A DNA stretch of 64,000 nucleotides from M0108 sp937862735 (GCA_937862735.1 CALMDH010000329.1:1-64000), one strand, 5' to 3'. Shown: positions 51,598-61,099, numbered from the stretch's first letter. The notes: generated from the letters alone by a model not told the origin. Program-made: numbers and translations.

Positions 51598-52645
51598 CGC
51601 CCCCCTCCCCGTCCGGCGCCAGTCCCGCGCTGATCGCGATCTCCACCCGGCCCACCGCCAGCCCGGCGGCGCTCAGGGCCTGGCGCAGGGAGGCGTGGTG
51701 AGCACGCAGGAAATCCGCCGCAGCGCCCTGGTCGGCGCGCAGCAGGACCTGCAGCCCGCTGGCGCTCAAGACCAGCCCGGCCTCCAGCGCCCCTAACGCC
51801 GGGAGGGTCAGGCGCAGGCGCGTCCGCCAGACACGACCGGTCTCCGCCGCCGCCGCGGCGGCGGGGGTGTCGGGATCCTCCAGCTGCCAGGTGACGTCTT
51901 GACCCGGCCAGGCCTGCAGCTGGAAAAGATATTGGCCGCTGGCCAGGGCGTCGAGCTGCTGTTGCACCAGGGGCTGCAAGCGTTCCGGAATCAGCCCCGC
52001 GGCACCGGCGGCGGCGCCGCCCCCGGCGGCCGGCGCCGCCCGGCCGCCCGGCTGCGCCTGGGGTTCCTGCCGCAAGGCGGCCAGGCCCAGCCGGCCCGCC
52101 AGCCACTGCCCCAGATGCGCTTCATAAAACAAGCCGCTGTCCTGCAGGGCCTGGCGTAAGGCCGGCCCGAGCAGGGCCGCGGTCACCGTGTCCGGTCCCA
52201 GCAGGGGCTGGCCGCCCGCCAGCGGGGTCGGTGCGGCGGGGAGGCGCAAGCTCAGCAGGATGCCAATCAACCGCGCCGCGGGACTCAGCGCCGCGTGCAC
52301 GCCGGGGGCGGCCAGGGTGGCGTTGGCGACCAGGGGGCTCGCCTCGGGCTGCCGGGCGACAATCAACCCGGGGCGGCGCTCCACGACCACCAGCTCCAGG
52401 GTGTCGCCCGCTTTGGCGCTGCCGGCGAGGGCCAGGGTCAGCTCGCGTCCGGCGACCAGGGCCTGAAAGGTGCCATCCGGCAGCGTGCGTTGCAGCGCGG
52501 CCTGGAAGCGTTGCCCCGGGACCAGATCCGGCAACTGGGCCTGCAGGGCCCGGGCGCGCTGCAGGCCCGGCACCGGCGGCTGGGCGCTCAGTTGGCCGAC
52601 ATCGGCCACTTGCCGCAGCTGCGCGGCGACATCGGCGGGAATCAT
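51572..52645 (-). CDS. Second FliK-type hook-length control protein
   Basis: A 357-residue protein with Ala/Pro/Gln-rich N-terminal two thirds and a hook-length (Flg_hook) domain: RLRLTLPALGALEAGLVLSASGLQVLLRADQ, FLRAHHASLRQALSAAGLAVGRVEIAI. It resembles the FliK proteins that accompany flhB-like genes in gammaproteobacteria. Thus two FliK family genes exist in the window; which sets hook length is not clear. Confidence 0.75.
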   Translation of the reverse strand: MIPADVAAQLRQVADVGQLSAQPPVPGLQRARALQAQLPDLVPGQRFQAALQRTLPDGTFQALVAGRELTLALAGSAKAGDTLELVVVERRPGLIVARQPEASPLVANATLAAPGVHAALSPAARLIGILLSLRLPAAPTPLAGGQPLLGPDTVTAALLGPALRQALQDSGLFYEAHLGQWLAGRLGLAALRQEPQAQPGGRAAPAAGGGAAAGAAGLIPERLQPLVQQQLDALASGQYLFQLQAWPGQDVTWQLEDPDTPAAAAAAETGRVWRTRLRLTLPALGALEAGLVLSASGLQVLLRADQGAAADFLRAHHASLRQALSAAGLAVGRVEIAISAGLAPDGEGGDALAPPAP

Positions 52646-52696
52646 GCCCCGGCCCCGGGCGCAGCCCGCCCCACGCCCCGGGACGGCGCGGGGACT

Positions 52697-53008
52697 TCAG
52701 CCGCCATCGGCCGGCGGCCCCGCCAGCGCCCGACCCGGGCGCGGCCGCCGCGTCGCCTGATAGGCGCTGACGCCGGCCCGGATCTCCGCGTCCAGCGCGT
52801 GGAAGCGGCGCAGCAGCGCGCGCCCGACGGTCGGGCCGACGGCCATTAAGTCCTCGGTCAGCGCCGCGCCCCCCTGGTGCAGGCGCTCCCGCAGGGGGGC
52901 CAGGTGCGCGTCCAGCACCAGCAGTTCCTCCCAGCACTGGGACCGGGCGGCGGTGGCCATGGCCTCATAGCGCGCCACGAGGGTGAGCAGCAGGGGGAGC
53001 GGCGCCAT
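52697..53008 (-). CDS. fliT: Flagellar chaperone FliT-like protein
   Basis: A 103-residue helical protein whose ATG overlaps the fliS stop (TGATG), the standard fliT position. Conservation is weak; helices AMATAARSQCWEELLVLDAHLAPLRERL and LRRFHALDAEIRAGVSAYQA resemble FliT. In other species FliT escorts FliD. Assigned mainly from order and size. Confidence 0.65.
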   Translation of the reverse strand: MAPLPLLLTLVARYEAMATAARSQCWEELLVLDAHLAPLRERLHQGGAALTEDLMAVGPTVGRALLRRFHALDAEIRAGVSAYQATRRPRPGRALAGPPADGG

Positions 53009-53424
53009 CAGGCGGCCTTTAACGGCCGGGGCGCGGGTTTGATTTGCGCCCAGGCATCCCGCAGCCCTTCCAGCAGATCGCGCACCTCGGCCAGTTGCTC
53101 CAGATTGTTGGTGCGATGCGCGGCGACCAGGCCCTCGGTCATGTACAGGTAGAGCCGGGCGAGGTTGGTCGCGAGTTCCCCGCCGGCTTCCAGGTCCAGG
53201 GCCGCCAGCAGCCCTTCGACCAGGATGGTGGTCGCTTTATTGATCGCCTGGCCCTTGAGCTGCGGCGCCTGTTGCGCCATGGCCTCCCGGGCAATCCCGA
53301 TCTGCACCAGGGCCTCGTCATACAGGAGCTGAATCAGGGTATGGTCGTCGGCATAGCGGGCGCTGGTGTCGAGCGCGACCCGGGCATAGGCGGCGGCGGG
53401 GTTACGGGCGGCGGCACTGAACAT
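53008..53424 (-). CDS. fliS: Flagellin chaperone FliS
   Basis: A 138-residue protein from ATG 53424 (AAGGA about 5 bp upstream). Typical FliS motif series: AYARVALDTSARYADDHTLIQLLYDEAL, INKATTILVEGLLAALDLEAGGELATNLARLYLYMTE. It binds FliC in the cytoplasm before export. Two bases after the fliD stop. Confidence 0.95.
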   Translation of the reverse strand: MFSAAARNPAAAYARVALDTSARYADDHTLIQLLYDEALVQIGIAREAMAQQAPQLKGQAINKATTILVEGLLAALDLEAGGELATNLARLYLYMTEGLVAAHRTNNLEQLAEVRDLLEGLRDAWAQIKPAPRPLKAA

Positions 53425-53426
53425 GT

Positions 53427-55463
53427 TCAATCCTTACCCGTGTACGCGCCCGGCAACTTGGCCAGCTGCTGGGTCAGGGCATTGCTGGTGGCGGTCATGT
53501 TCGACAGCAGGATATCCAACGCCGTGAATTGCTTGTTCAGGCGTGCTTCGACCAGGTCGGCGCGCAAGGTCTTCTGCGCCGCGCTGCGCTCCAGGGCCGT
53601 GATGGAGGATTGGATGCCCTGCCGGCGCACGTCCAGCACCCCGCCGCTCCCCAGATAGCCATCCAGGCGGTCGGTGAGCTGCTCGGCAAACCCGATGACC
53701 GCGGGCGCCCCCCCGGCCGCCGCCTTGCCGGCGAAGAAGCCGGCGACGTCCATGGTCGGGCGCGCCAGCACCGTCGCCAGCTGGTCGCTATCGAGCTTGA
53801 GCGTGCCGTCTTTCTGCAGGCGGATGCCCAGGTGGTTCAAGCCGGGCTGCTGATCCGCCACCCGCACCCCCGCTTCCCAGTCCCAGCTGATGCCGGCGAC
53901 CCGCGTGTCGAGCAGGCCGCGCAACTGCAGCTGCAGGTTGCGCAGGGTGCCGTCGCCGGTCAGGATCGACGCCGACTTGGTGTCCGCATTGTAGGCGGTC
54001 AGCGATTTATAACTCTGCACCACCCCGTTGTAGGCATTGACGAAATCAGTGACCGCCTTGGTCGCCACCGTATGATTGGGGGCGATCGTCAGCTCCGCGT
54101 CTTTCTCCATGGTCGCGGTCAGGGTCAGGGTGACCCCGGGGATCAGGTCGGTGAGGGTGTTGCTGGCGCGCTCGACGCGGATGCCGTCCACATACACCAC
54201 GGCCCCCTGCCCTTCATGGCCGGGCGCGGGCGTCTGTTCCCGATCGGTCACCACCGTCTCGCCCACCGTCACCTCGCCGAAATTATCGGTGACGGCGAAG
54301 ACCTCCCCGGGCACATCCAGGGTGGAGACCAGCCGCAGGCGGCCCTCGCCGTCGACGCTGGCGGCCACCGTGACCTCGGTCGACTGGGCGATGCGCTCGG
54401 CCAGGGCCGCCACCGAGTCGGCGCTAAAGGTGACGTGGCGCGCCTCGGGGGCGCCCCCCACCAGGACGGTGCTGTCCAGGGTGACGCTGAAGGATCCCGC
54501 CTGGGCCTGGGGGGTAAAGGTGGCAAGCCGCGTCGCGCTCTGCCCGACGACGTCCGGCGCCACCGGGGTCGTCGGGGTCGCCGAGTTGCTATCCAGCACG
54601 TCGAAGGCGCCGTCGGCGCCGGGATTGTTCGAGGTCAATTTGAGTTCGCCACCCACGACCTCGGCCGTGAGCAGGGAACCGAGCACCGCATGATTGGCGA
54701 TGCTGTTGCGCAACGCGGTGAGATTCGGCGCATCGGCGAAGGCATAGGTCACGTCATCGCCGTAGGGCGCGGGCACCGTAATCGCGATGCTGTATTTGCC
54801 GGTCTTCTGGGTGGGGGCGAACTGCGTCACCTGGGCGACGTCCGGCTGCCCGTCCTCGACGGCGATCGCCCGCGGGCTCCAGCTGTACTCGGTCTTGATC
54901 GCGCGGTCAAGGGCGGTGAACGGCTCGCCGCTCGCCGCGCCGCGCAGGCTCAACCATTCCTGGTCGCCATCCTGGATGACGGTGGCGCTGAGTTGCAGTC
55001 CGGAGGTGTTGATCGCCTCGGCCAGCGCGGTGACGGACGTCTGATCGAGAAACTCCCGCGTCTCGGTCTCGCCGGCGCTATTCCTGGCGGTAAGGACGAC
55101 ATTGTATTCACCCTCGGAATCCGCGGTCGGCACGAAGGTGACGAGCTGCGGGCGGGCGAGTTGCGCCACGCGAATATCGTACGTGCCGGGCAACGCGGCG
55201 GTGGTGGACGTGGCGCTGAACCCGGCGCCCGCCGCAACCTGGGCGCGCGTGGCGGTGAATTTACTCGGGTCCTGCAGGGCGGCAGCCGCATCCTGAAAGG
55301 TGGCGAGCGCACTCTGATACTGTCCATAGGCGGACAGTTGCGCCTGATAGTCAGCCTGGCGCGCCGCCAGTTTGGTCAACGGCTGGCGCTCCACGGCCAT
55401 CAACTGACTGACCAGACCGGCAATATCGAGGCCGGAGCCGATTCCGGACGCTGTCAGGGCCAT
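53427..55463 (-). CDS. fliD: Filament cap protein FliD, unusually long
   Basis: A 678-residue protein, versus about 450-480 in many relatives. Conserved N-terminal cap coil (ASGIGSGLDIAGLVSQLMAVERQPLTKLAARQADY) and C-terminal coil (RADLVEARLNKQFTALDILLSNMTATSNALTQQL) flank additional, internally similar beta domains. The middle holds repeated segments such as TFVPTADSEGEYNVVLTARN, QFAPTQKTGKYSIAITV and TFTPQAQAGSFSVTLDS, suggesting triplicated surface domains. ATG with GGAGAA 5 bp upstream. Confidence 0.93.
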   Translation of the reverse strand: MALTASGIGSGLDIAGLVSQLMAVERQPLTKLAARQADYQAQLSAYGQYQSALATFQDAAAALQDPSKFTATRAQVAAGAGFSATSTTAALPGTYDIRVAQLARPQLVTFVPTADSEGEYNVVLTARNSAGETETREFLDQTSVTALAEAINTSGLQLSATVIQDGDQEWLSLRGAASGEPFTALDRAIKTEYSWSPRAIAVEDGQPDVAQVTQFAPTQKTGKYSIAITVPAPYGDDVTYAFADAPNLTALRNSIANHAVLGSLLTAEVVGGELKLTSNNPGADGAFDVLDSNSATPTTPVAPDVVGQSATRLATFTPQAQAGSFSVTLDSTVLVGGAPEARHVTFSADSVAALAERIAQSTEVTVAASVDGEGRLRLVSTLDVPGEVFAVTDNFGEVTVGETVVTDREQTPAPGHEGQGAVVYVDGIRVERASNTLTDLIPGVTLTLTATMEKDAELTIAPNHTVATKAVTDFVNAYNGVVQSYKSLTAYNADTKSASILTGDGTLRNLQLQLRGLLDTRVAGISWDWEAGVRVADQQPGLNHLGIRLQKDGTLKLDSDQLATVLARPTMDVAGFFAGKAAAGGAPAVIGFAEQLTDRLDGYLGSGGVLDVRRQGIQSSITALERSAAQKTLRADLVEARLNKQFTALDILLSNMTATSNALTQQLAKLPGAYTGKD

Positions 55464-55503
55464 GGGATTCTCCGTATATCGCTGAATACCGCAGGGACGG
55501 GAT

Positions 55504-55518
55504 GCGGGCGTCGCCCGC
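55504..55518 (-). terminator. Short GC hairpin between flaG and fliD
   Basis: GCGGGC-GTC-GCCCGC (6-bp stem, 3-base loop) lies just behind the flaG stop and before fliD. No T-run follows, so it may reduce read-through or stabilise flaG mRNA rather than end transcription. Confidence 0.3.
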
Positions 55519-55523
55519 CCCCG

Positions 55524-55922
55524 CTAAAGGGTTTGATCGATCAATTGCCCCTGGAGCTGATCCGCCAACACCTGGGCCAGCTTAAGTTTGGCTTCATCCG
55601 GGATCTGGCGCAGCACCTCGCCGGAATCCGAATCGACCAGGCGAATCACCGGGGTACCGGTCTGGTCATCAATCTGAATCTGCAGCCGCAACGCGACCGG
55701 GGCCAGCCGGAGATTCAGCTCGGTCACCAGCTGTTCCCGCTCCGGCGCGCTGAGGCGCGGGCCCGGGCCAGTCGCTTCGGCCGGCGCCAGCGGCGGGGCC
55801 GCGGGGCGGGACGGGAGGTCGGGCGGGCGCGCCAGGCGCAGGCCCGGCGGGTCTTGCGCCGCCGACGGGAAGTCCATCGGGCGGACGGGGGGGTTACTGG
55901 GGAGCACGTTGGGCACGCTCAT
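55524..55922 (-). CDS. flaG: FlaG-family protein
   Basis: A 132-residue protein from ATG 55922 (GGAGG about 10 bp upstream). The Pro-rich first half is variable; the second half contains the FlaG signature (LRLQIQIDDQTGTPVIRLVD, EVLRQIPDEAKLKLAQVLA). FlaG affects filament length in polar flagellates. Located between fliC and fliD as in Pseudomonas and Vibrio. Confidence 0.88.
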   Translation of the reverse strand: MSVPNVLPSNPPVRPMDFPSAAQDPPGLRLARPPDLPSRPAAPPLAPAEATGPGPRLSAPEREQLVTELNLRLAPVALRLQIQIDDQTGTPVIRLVDSDSGEVLRQIPDEAKLKLAQVLADQLQGQLIDQTL

Positions 55923-55971
55923 GAGGGACACACCTCCAGGGAGTGGCGGGTGGCGGGTTACCCCGTGGCCA

Positions 55972-57591
55972 TTAACGCAACAGCGCCATCACGTTCTGCG
56001 GCATCTGATTGGCCTGGGAGAGCATGGCCATGCCGGCCTGCTGCAGGACCTGGTTCTTCGACAGTTCGGCGGTCTCGGCGGCGAAGTCGGCATCGCGGAT
56101 GCGCATCCGCGCGTCGGACATGTTGGTCGACATGGACTCCAGGCTCGCGATGGTGTACTCGAGGCGGTTCATCTGCGAACCGAGGACGCCGCGGGCGGTG
56201 GAGACGGTGTCGAGCACCACTTCGGCCTCGTCCATCAGCGCCTCGTACGCCTCACGGCTGCCGCTGCGCAGACCGTCGATCAGGGTATTGAGGTTGCCCA
56301 GCGAGGAGGTGCGCACGTCGGTGAACGACAGGCTGATCTGGTTCTCCGCCCCGGAGGCGGCGCCGGCCTGGATCAGGATATCCTGCCCGGAGACCGACCC
56401 CGCGCCACCGGAACCGACGCCGACCTGGGTCTTGAGGTTCAGACCGTCCAGGGAGGCGGCCAGATCGGAGCCGGCCAGGGTGCCGGACGCGGCGGAGACG
56501 AAGTCGATGCTGACCCCCAGCTTGTCGAAGCTCAGGGTCACCGTCTGGCCGTACTCCACGCCGGTGATGGTGCTGACATCGATGGTCTGCGCCGTGCCGT
56601 CGAGATCCGTCAACATGACCTTGCCGCCACCCTCATCGGAGAAGGTGTAGGTGTTGGCGGTGGTGCCGAGGGCGAATTCGGACTCATGGACATTGATGTC
56701 CTTGACGGTGAATTCGTCGGTGCCCACGGCGGCATTCAGACGCAGGTCACCGCTGATGTCGACCAGCGGGTTCGGCGAACCGCCAGTGGTGAGCACCAGG
56801 GCGTTCATGGCGCTGGTGATGTCATCGATCGTGCCGTCCTGCATGGCCTGCATGGAGACACTGACGCCGAGCTTGTCGAAGTTCAGCGTGAAGCGCTCGC
56901 CGGTGGTGATGGCGTCGTTCTTGATGTCATTGAGATTCAGGGTCTGGACGTCGCCGCTATCGGTGGCGCTCAGGCGCAGGTAGGTGTCGGTGCTGCCGTC
57001 GTTGTCGATGTCGGCCTGGCCGTACGTGAAGGTGAAGGTATCCGAGGGATTGGCGCCCACGACATTGATGGCGGCGAAGAAGGCCTCGTCGCCGGCGGTG
57101 GAGGTGCCGACCTTCACCGCGCTGGAGTCGTCGACCTGGGTGCCGCCGGAGGTCATGCCGCTGGCGCCTTCGCCATTGAGCAGCTTGATGCCGTTGAACT
57201 GGGTGCGGCCGGCGACGTTGTTGATCTCCTCGCGCAGTTCGTTGATTTCCATCGCCAGGTACTCGCGCTGCTGCGAGCTCAGGGTGTCGGTGGCGCCCTG
57301 GGTGGCAAGTTCCTTCATGCGGGTCAGCATGTTCTGCACGGCGTCCATGCCCGACTCCGCCGTCTGGATCATGGAGATACCGTCGTTGGCGTTGCGCACG
57401 GCCTGATTCAGGCTGCGGATCTGGGCGGACTGCTTGGTGGTGATGGCCAGGCCGGCCGCGTCGTCCGCCGCGCGGTTGATGCGCATGCCCGAGCTCAGCC
57501 GCTCCATGGCCTTGTTCAGGGAGTTCTGCGAGGAATTGAGCATGCGCTGGGAATTCAGGGCAGCGCTGTTGGTGGCGATGGTCAGGGCCAT
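55972..57591 (-). CDS. fliC: Flagellin FliC
   Basis: A 539-residue filament subunit; ATG at 57591 with GGAGA about 6 bp upstream gives the classical ALTIATNSAALNSQRMLNSSQ start. D0/D1 regions at both ends are conserved (KAMERLSSGMRINRAADDAAGLAI; LSKNQVLQQAGMAMLSQANQMPQNVMALLR), with a variable surface middle (about residues 180-400). It is the only flagellin gene in the window. Preceded by a perfect sigma28 promoter. Confidence 0.97.
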   Translation of the reverse strand: MALTIATNSAALNSQRMLNSSQNSLNKAMERLSSGMRINRAADDAAGLAITTKQSAQIRSLNQAVRNANDGISMIQTAESGMDAVQNMLTRMKELATQGATDTLSSQQREYLAMEINELREEINNVAGRTQFNGIKLLNGEGASGMTSGGTQVDDSSAVKVGTSTAGDEAFFAAINVVGANPSDTFTFTYGQADIDNDGSTDTYLRLSATDSGDVQTLNLNDIKNDAITTGERFTLNFDKLGVSVSMQAMQDGTIDDITSAMNALVLTTGGSPNPLVDISGDLRLNAAVGTDEFTVKDINVHESEFALGTTANTYTFSDEGGGKVMLTDLDGTAQTIDVSTITGVEYGQTVTLSFDKLGVSIDFVSAASGTLAGSDLAASLDGLNLKTQVGVGSGGAGSVSGQDILIQAGAASGAENQISLSFTDVRTSSLGNLNTLIDGLRSGSREAYEALMDEAEVVLDTVSTARGVLGSQMNRLEYTIASLESMSTNMSDARMRIRDADFAAETAELSKNQVLQQAGMAMLSQANQMPQNVMALLR

Positions 57592-57681
57592 GGGGATCTC
57601 CAAAGAAGCCGGGTCAGAAGGTGTTCGGTGACCACCTGTCGCGGCGGCGCCCAGGGCGCTCGACCGGGGTGTTCGAAACCT

Positions 57682-57708
57682 CTTACGGCTCTGGCTGGAG
57701 AAACTTTA
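57682..57708 (-). promoter_or_regulatory. Sigma28 (FliA) promoter of fliC
   Basis: On the minus strand TAAAGTTT (57708-57701), 11 bp, GCCGTAAG (57689-57682). The -35 is a perfect match and the -10 a near-perfect match to the sigma28 consensus. About 90 bp before the fliC ATG. Confidence 0.92.
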
Positions 57709-58797
57709 GGCTTTTGTTCTCGCGGCCCGCTGCGCACGGCAACGGCGCGCCCGACGCGTCGCTGACGGACGGTGCCTGCGGGTGGCGAACGCTCCCGCGG
57801 CCCGGCCCACGAGCCGCGCCGCCTTCTAGCTGTTTACATTTCGATACAGAGACAGCGTTTACGGCGGTTGCGCTGGCACCATTCGCGAGCGCACGGTGCG
57901 CTTTCGCGCGCAGGTGCCACCCTGAGTCGGGTGATTAACGGGGGCGTTGCAGGGCAATGAAGGGATTCCAGGGCACGGTGTAAGTAACGCGGCGGCACGT
58001 GCCGGGCGCGCATCACCGGCCTGATGCAACAGGGCTACCCGCGCCAATTTGGCCCCCTACCCCGCGGCAAGAAGCGCTGCTCGCGGCGCATGACGGCGAA
58101 CCGGCCAGACAGTGCACCGGGCCCCGCCGTGGGCTTTGCGCACGAGCTGATCGCTCCAGCGGTTCGATCCCTATCCGGGGTTGAACAAGGTCCCTACCCG
58201 GAAGTTCACGCAGGTCTTGCGGGATCCAGACCGCGCCTTCGGCAAGGTCTGCGCCCAGTGCGTCCGCACGCCGCGATGCAGAAGGCGGCGGCGCGCGGTC
58301 GCCATGCGTGTCCAGGTAGCGCAGCGCGTCATGGCCCGCGCCTACCCGGCGGGGCGGTGTGGCGGCGGCGCGGGACTGGCCGCGGTCCCGGGAACCGGGC
58401 GGCATCCCGTCGCGGGTCTCCATGTGGCGCGACGCGTGCGGTCACGCTGTCATCGCCGCTGTTGGACGAGTAGACGCGCCCTCCCCCCGCCCCGCACGAC
58501 ATCCGCCGCGCCGTCGCGGTCGGGCTAAACGGGTCCGTCGTCACCCGCAACGGGCGTTTATCCGATCAACCGTGCCCCCGGCGCCGTTATCGGCACCGGT
58601 TGCGGCGGCCCTGCCCCTTCAGCGCCGGAAGCGGCAGGTTTCCCATCGCTGGCAGCGGCAAGGCCTGCGCGTGGCGCGGCTTTATGCCTGGCTCACCGGC
58701 GCCGGCCGCGACGTCCTGTCTCTGCGGAACCGGCTGCCACCACCCCATGCCCACCTCATTTCGGGCGCGGGGTGGACGTTCCCTGGCACGCCACGGC
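57709..58797. other. Long gap between flagellar and partition genes
   Basis: About 1.1 kb without a gene I can support. Several open frames exist on both strands but all are Arg/Pro/Ala-rich products of high GC and lack recognisable motifs or ribosome sites. A few AT-rich spots (near 57830-57850) are present. It may hold the terminator of parAB or decayed coding sequence. Confidence 0.6.
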
Positions 58798-59895
58798 CTA
58801 ATCGACCAGCCATTCCGCGGCTGCGGCCAGCAGGATCTCCCGCCGTTCCTCTGCGGAGGCGCGGGCGGCATGCGGCAGCTCGAAAATCAGGCTCCGCGCG
58901 GTCCGCAGGACTTTAAGCGCGACCTGCCCCGAACCCGCGGCATGCACCACCTTGAGGGTTTCCGGCGAACTGCGCGGTGGCGTGGCCGTGGCGGCGGCTT
59001 TTAGCCACTGGAAGGTTTCAGTCCCATCCGCGGGGGCCTTGCCATTGCCGTCGCGCCGCAGGGCGCGGATCTTTTCAGCGCAGGCCAGAATCCGTTGCGC
59101 ACTCGCCTGGCTCCCCGGTTTGTCAGCTTGGAAATACGGCGCCAGGAAGCGCCAGTGAGCGGTTTGAATCTCCAGTTCACTGGGATAGGCCGCCACCAAC
59201 TCCGGCGGCATCTCGGTCAGTTTGATGATGCGGGAGACATTGGTACGATCCATCTGCAGCGCATTGGCGAGCTGGGCGATGACGTCATTGAACAGATGCT
59301 CCAGCGCCCAGCGATACTCGTGGGCGCGCTCGTAATCGGAAATGTCCTTACGAGCGCGGTTGTCGGCGTCGGAGAGCAGAAATGCTTCCGCATCACTCAG
59401 CTTGTCACAGACCTGCACCAAAAACTCATACGGCGCCCCATCCTTGTTGGTTTCGCCCTGTCGTTGAAAATAGGACACGGTCCAATGGCGGCGCACGCCC
59501 ATGATGATTTCGAAATCGTGCTCCTGGCCTTGACCGTCAAAGCGTTCCTCGCCCCGCAGTTGCCGCACCCAGGCCGGATGTTGTTGCCGACCAATCGCCC
59601 GGAACCCCTCAATGAGGTCCGCGCAGGTTTCCGCGGTGAGCAAATGATAGAGGCGATTGTGATGGCGCCACGGGCGGCATTTTTCGGGAGAAACCCACAG
59701 ATAGCGCGCCATGTCAGGGCGACGTTTGCCGTGCGGGGCGTTATGCGGATTGCGAATGTCATCCAGGCGCATGGTCAAGGGGCCGCCGTTCAGATCGGCC
59801 GCGGGAGCCTCCTGCGCGGGCGACAAGGCTTCATTCGCCAACGCCGCATCCACATCCTCAGCAATACTCTGAAAAAGGCCGCGATTTTTAGCCAT
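58798..59895 (-). CDS. parB: Plasmid-type partition protein ParB
   Basis: A 365-residue protein; ATG at 59895 with GGGAGAA upstream, overlapping parA by 8 bp. It has an N-terminal variable part, the ParB nucleotide-binding box (GVRRHW, residues ~133-138) and a helix-turn-helix (LANALQMDRTNVSRIIKL, ~209-226). The sequence around SDYERAHEYRWALEHLF recalls the P1/KorB-like plasmid class. It would bind a centromere near this locus, possibly the palindrome array upstream of parA. Confidence 0.9.
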   Translation of the reverse strand: MAKNRGLFQSIAEDVDAALANEALSPAQEAPAADLNGGPLTMRLDDIRNPHNAPHGKRRPDMARYLWVSPEKCRPWRHHNRLYHLLTAETCADLIEGFRAIGRQQHPAWVRQLRGEERFDGQGQEHDFEIIMGVRRHWTVSYFQRQGETNKDGAPYEFLVQVCDKLSDAEAFLLSDADNRARKDISDYERAHEYRWALEHLFNDVIAQLANALQMDRTNVSRIIKLTEMPPELVAAYPSELEIQTAHWRFLAPYFQADKPGSQASAQRILACAEKIRALRRDGNGKAPADGTETFQWLKAAATATPPRSSPETLKVVHAAGSGQVALKVLRTARSLIFELPHAARASAEERREILLAAAAEWLVD

Positions 59896-61099
59896 GGGTA
59901 TTCTCCCTGAGCAATCCCTCCTCGCGCAAAGCCGCCTGCTGGCTGGGCCAGGTGTGGCGCACCAGGATTTCGATTTCGCGATTGACGCCATCCAGGAATT
60001 CCAGGCAGCGCTGATGGGTATCCCGCGACGTCAGCGGGCCCTGCTGTTCGTACACGGTCTCAAAGCGCGCCGAGGCGTTATCAATTTCCGCGCTGTCTTT
60101 CACCGGTGTTCTTAGCAGATATTCGCCAAAGACCCGCCTCATCACCTCCGCAATGGCCACCTGGGTGCTTTTACGCTCATCGTATTTCGAGAGGGCGAGG
60201 CGGAAAAACTTATAGCGGGCGTCCACGCCATGCTTTCTCAGGGTGCCCAGGGTATCCAGCAGCATGGAAAAAAAGTGCGTCGTCGACGCGAAATCCGTAT
60301 TGGAGGGTGGTACCGGAATCACCAGGGCGCTGGCGGCAATGAGGGCGCTGATCGAAATCAGCCCCAAGGCAGGCGGCGGGTCAAGGATAATGAGATCATA
60401 GCGATCGGCAATGGTCGCGATGCCAAATTTGAGGCTTTCGAGGAGCGTCACGTTACCCGACACCTGCGCGGCCATCTCGTACTCCGCGTTGTAAAAATGG
60501 AGCGCGCTGGGAATCATGTCAATGCCGGGCCAATGCGTGTGCCGCACCGCATATTCCAGGGTTGATTCGTCACCTAGCAAGTAGGGGGTGAGCGTGTGCT
60601 CCTTTTCAATCTCCAGATCCGGGTTATAGCCGAATAAGGTTGTCGTGCTGGCCTGACTATCAAGATCAATCAGCAGCACCCGATACCCGCGGGTTGCAAA
60701 ATATTGGGCCGAATGGGTCGCGAAGGCCGACTTGCCCACCCCGCCCTTAAAGTTGCTAAAGCTTAAAACCACCGGTTCATCATCGTCAGACCGCCAGGGA
60801 CGGGTTGAGAAATAGGCCCGCATGTTATTGATCAGTTCGAGGCTGTAACCTTCCCGGCGACCATTCGCCAAACGGGGTGGCGTCGGCAGCAGACCGGCCG
60901 CTTCCGTGTTCCGGATGGTCTGCGCACTGCGTCCAACCAGTTTCGCCGCCTCCTGGATATTCCAGCAGCGGCGCAGGGTCTTCCGGCCCTCGGGAGCAAA
61001 CACGTTATTCCTGAGGGAGCGCAGGACCTCTTCGGAGCGGCGTTTAACCAGATCAATGGGATACACCCCTGATCCAGATAATGGATTACCAACGGTCAT
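59888..61099 (-). CDS. parA: Plasmid-type partition ATPase ParA (type Ia, with HTH)
   Basis: A 403-residue deviant Walker ATPase. N-terminal helix-turn-helix (WNIQEAAKLVGRSAQTIRNTEAAGLLP, ~46-72) as in self-repressing type Ia ParA proteins, Walker A KGGVGKS (118-124), VLLIDLDSQASTTTLFGY, and ILDPPPALGLISISALIAA. GAGGGG lies before the ATG. Type Ia ParA is found on plasmids, chromids and some phages, not as the normal chromosomal copy. Confidence 0.95.
   Translation of the reverse strand: MTVGNPLSGSGVYPIDLVKRRSEEVLRSLRNNVFAPEGRKTLRRCWNIQEAAKLVGRSAQTIRNTEAAGLLPTPPRLANGRREGYSLELINNMRAYFSTRPWRSDDDEPVVLSFSNFKGGVGKSAFATHSAQYFATRGYRVLLIDLDSQASTTTLFGYNPDLEIEKEHTLTPYLLGDESTLEYAVRHTHWPGIDMIPSALHFYNAEYEMAAQVSGNVTLLESLKFGIATIADRYDLIILDPPPALGLISISALIAASALVIPVPPSNTDFASTTHFFSMLLDTLGTLRKHGVDARYKFFRLALSKYDERKSTQVAIAEVMRRVFGEYLLRTPVKDSAEIDNASARFETVYEQQGPLTSRDTHQRCLEFLDGVNREIEILVRHTWPSQQAALREEGLLRENTHG

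Noticed and set aside
53529..56291. 920-codon open frame on the plus strand
   Set aside because: It is the complement of fliD, flaG and the start of fliC, with no recognisable domain.
57834..58016. Small frames upstream of the fliC promoter
   Set aside because: Arg/Cys/Pro-rich products with no ribosome site or homology that I can recognise.
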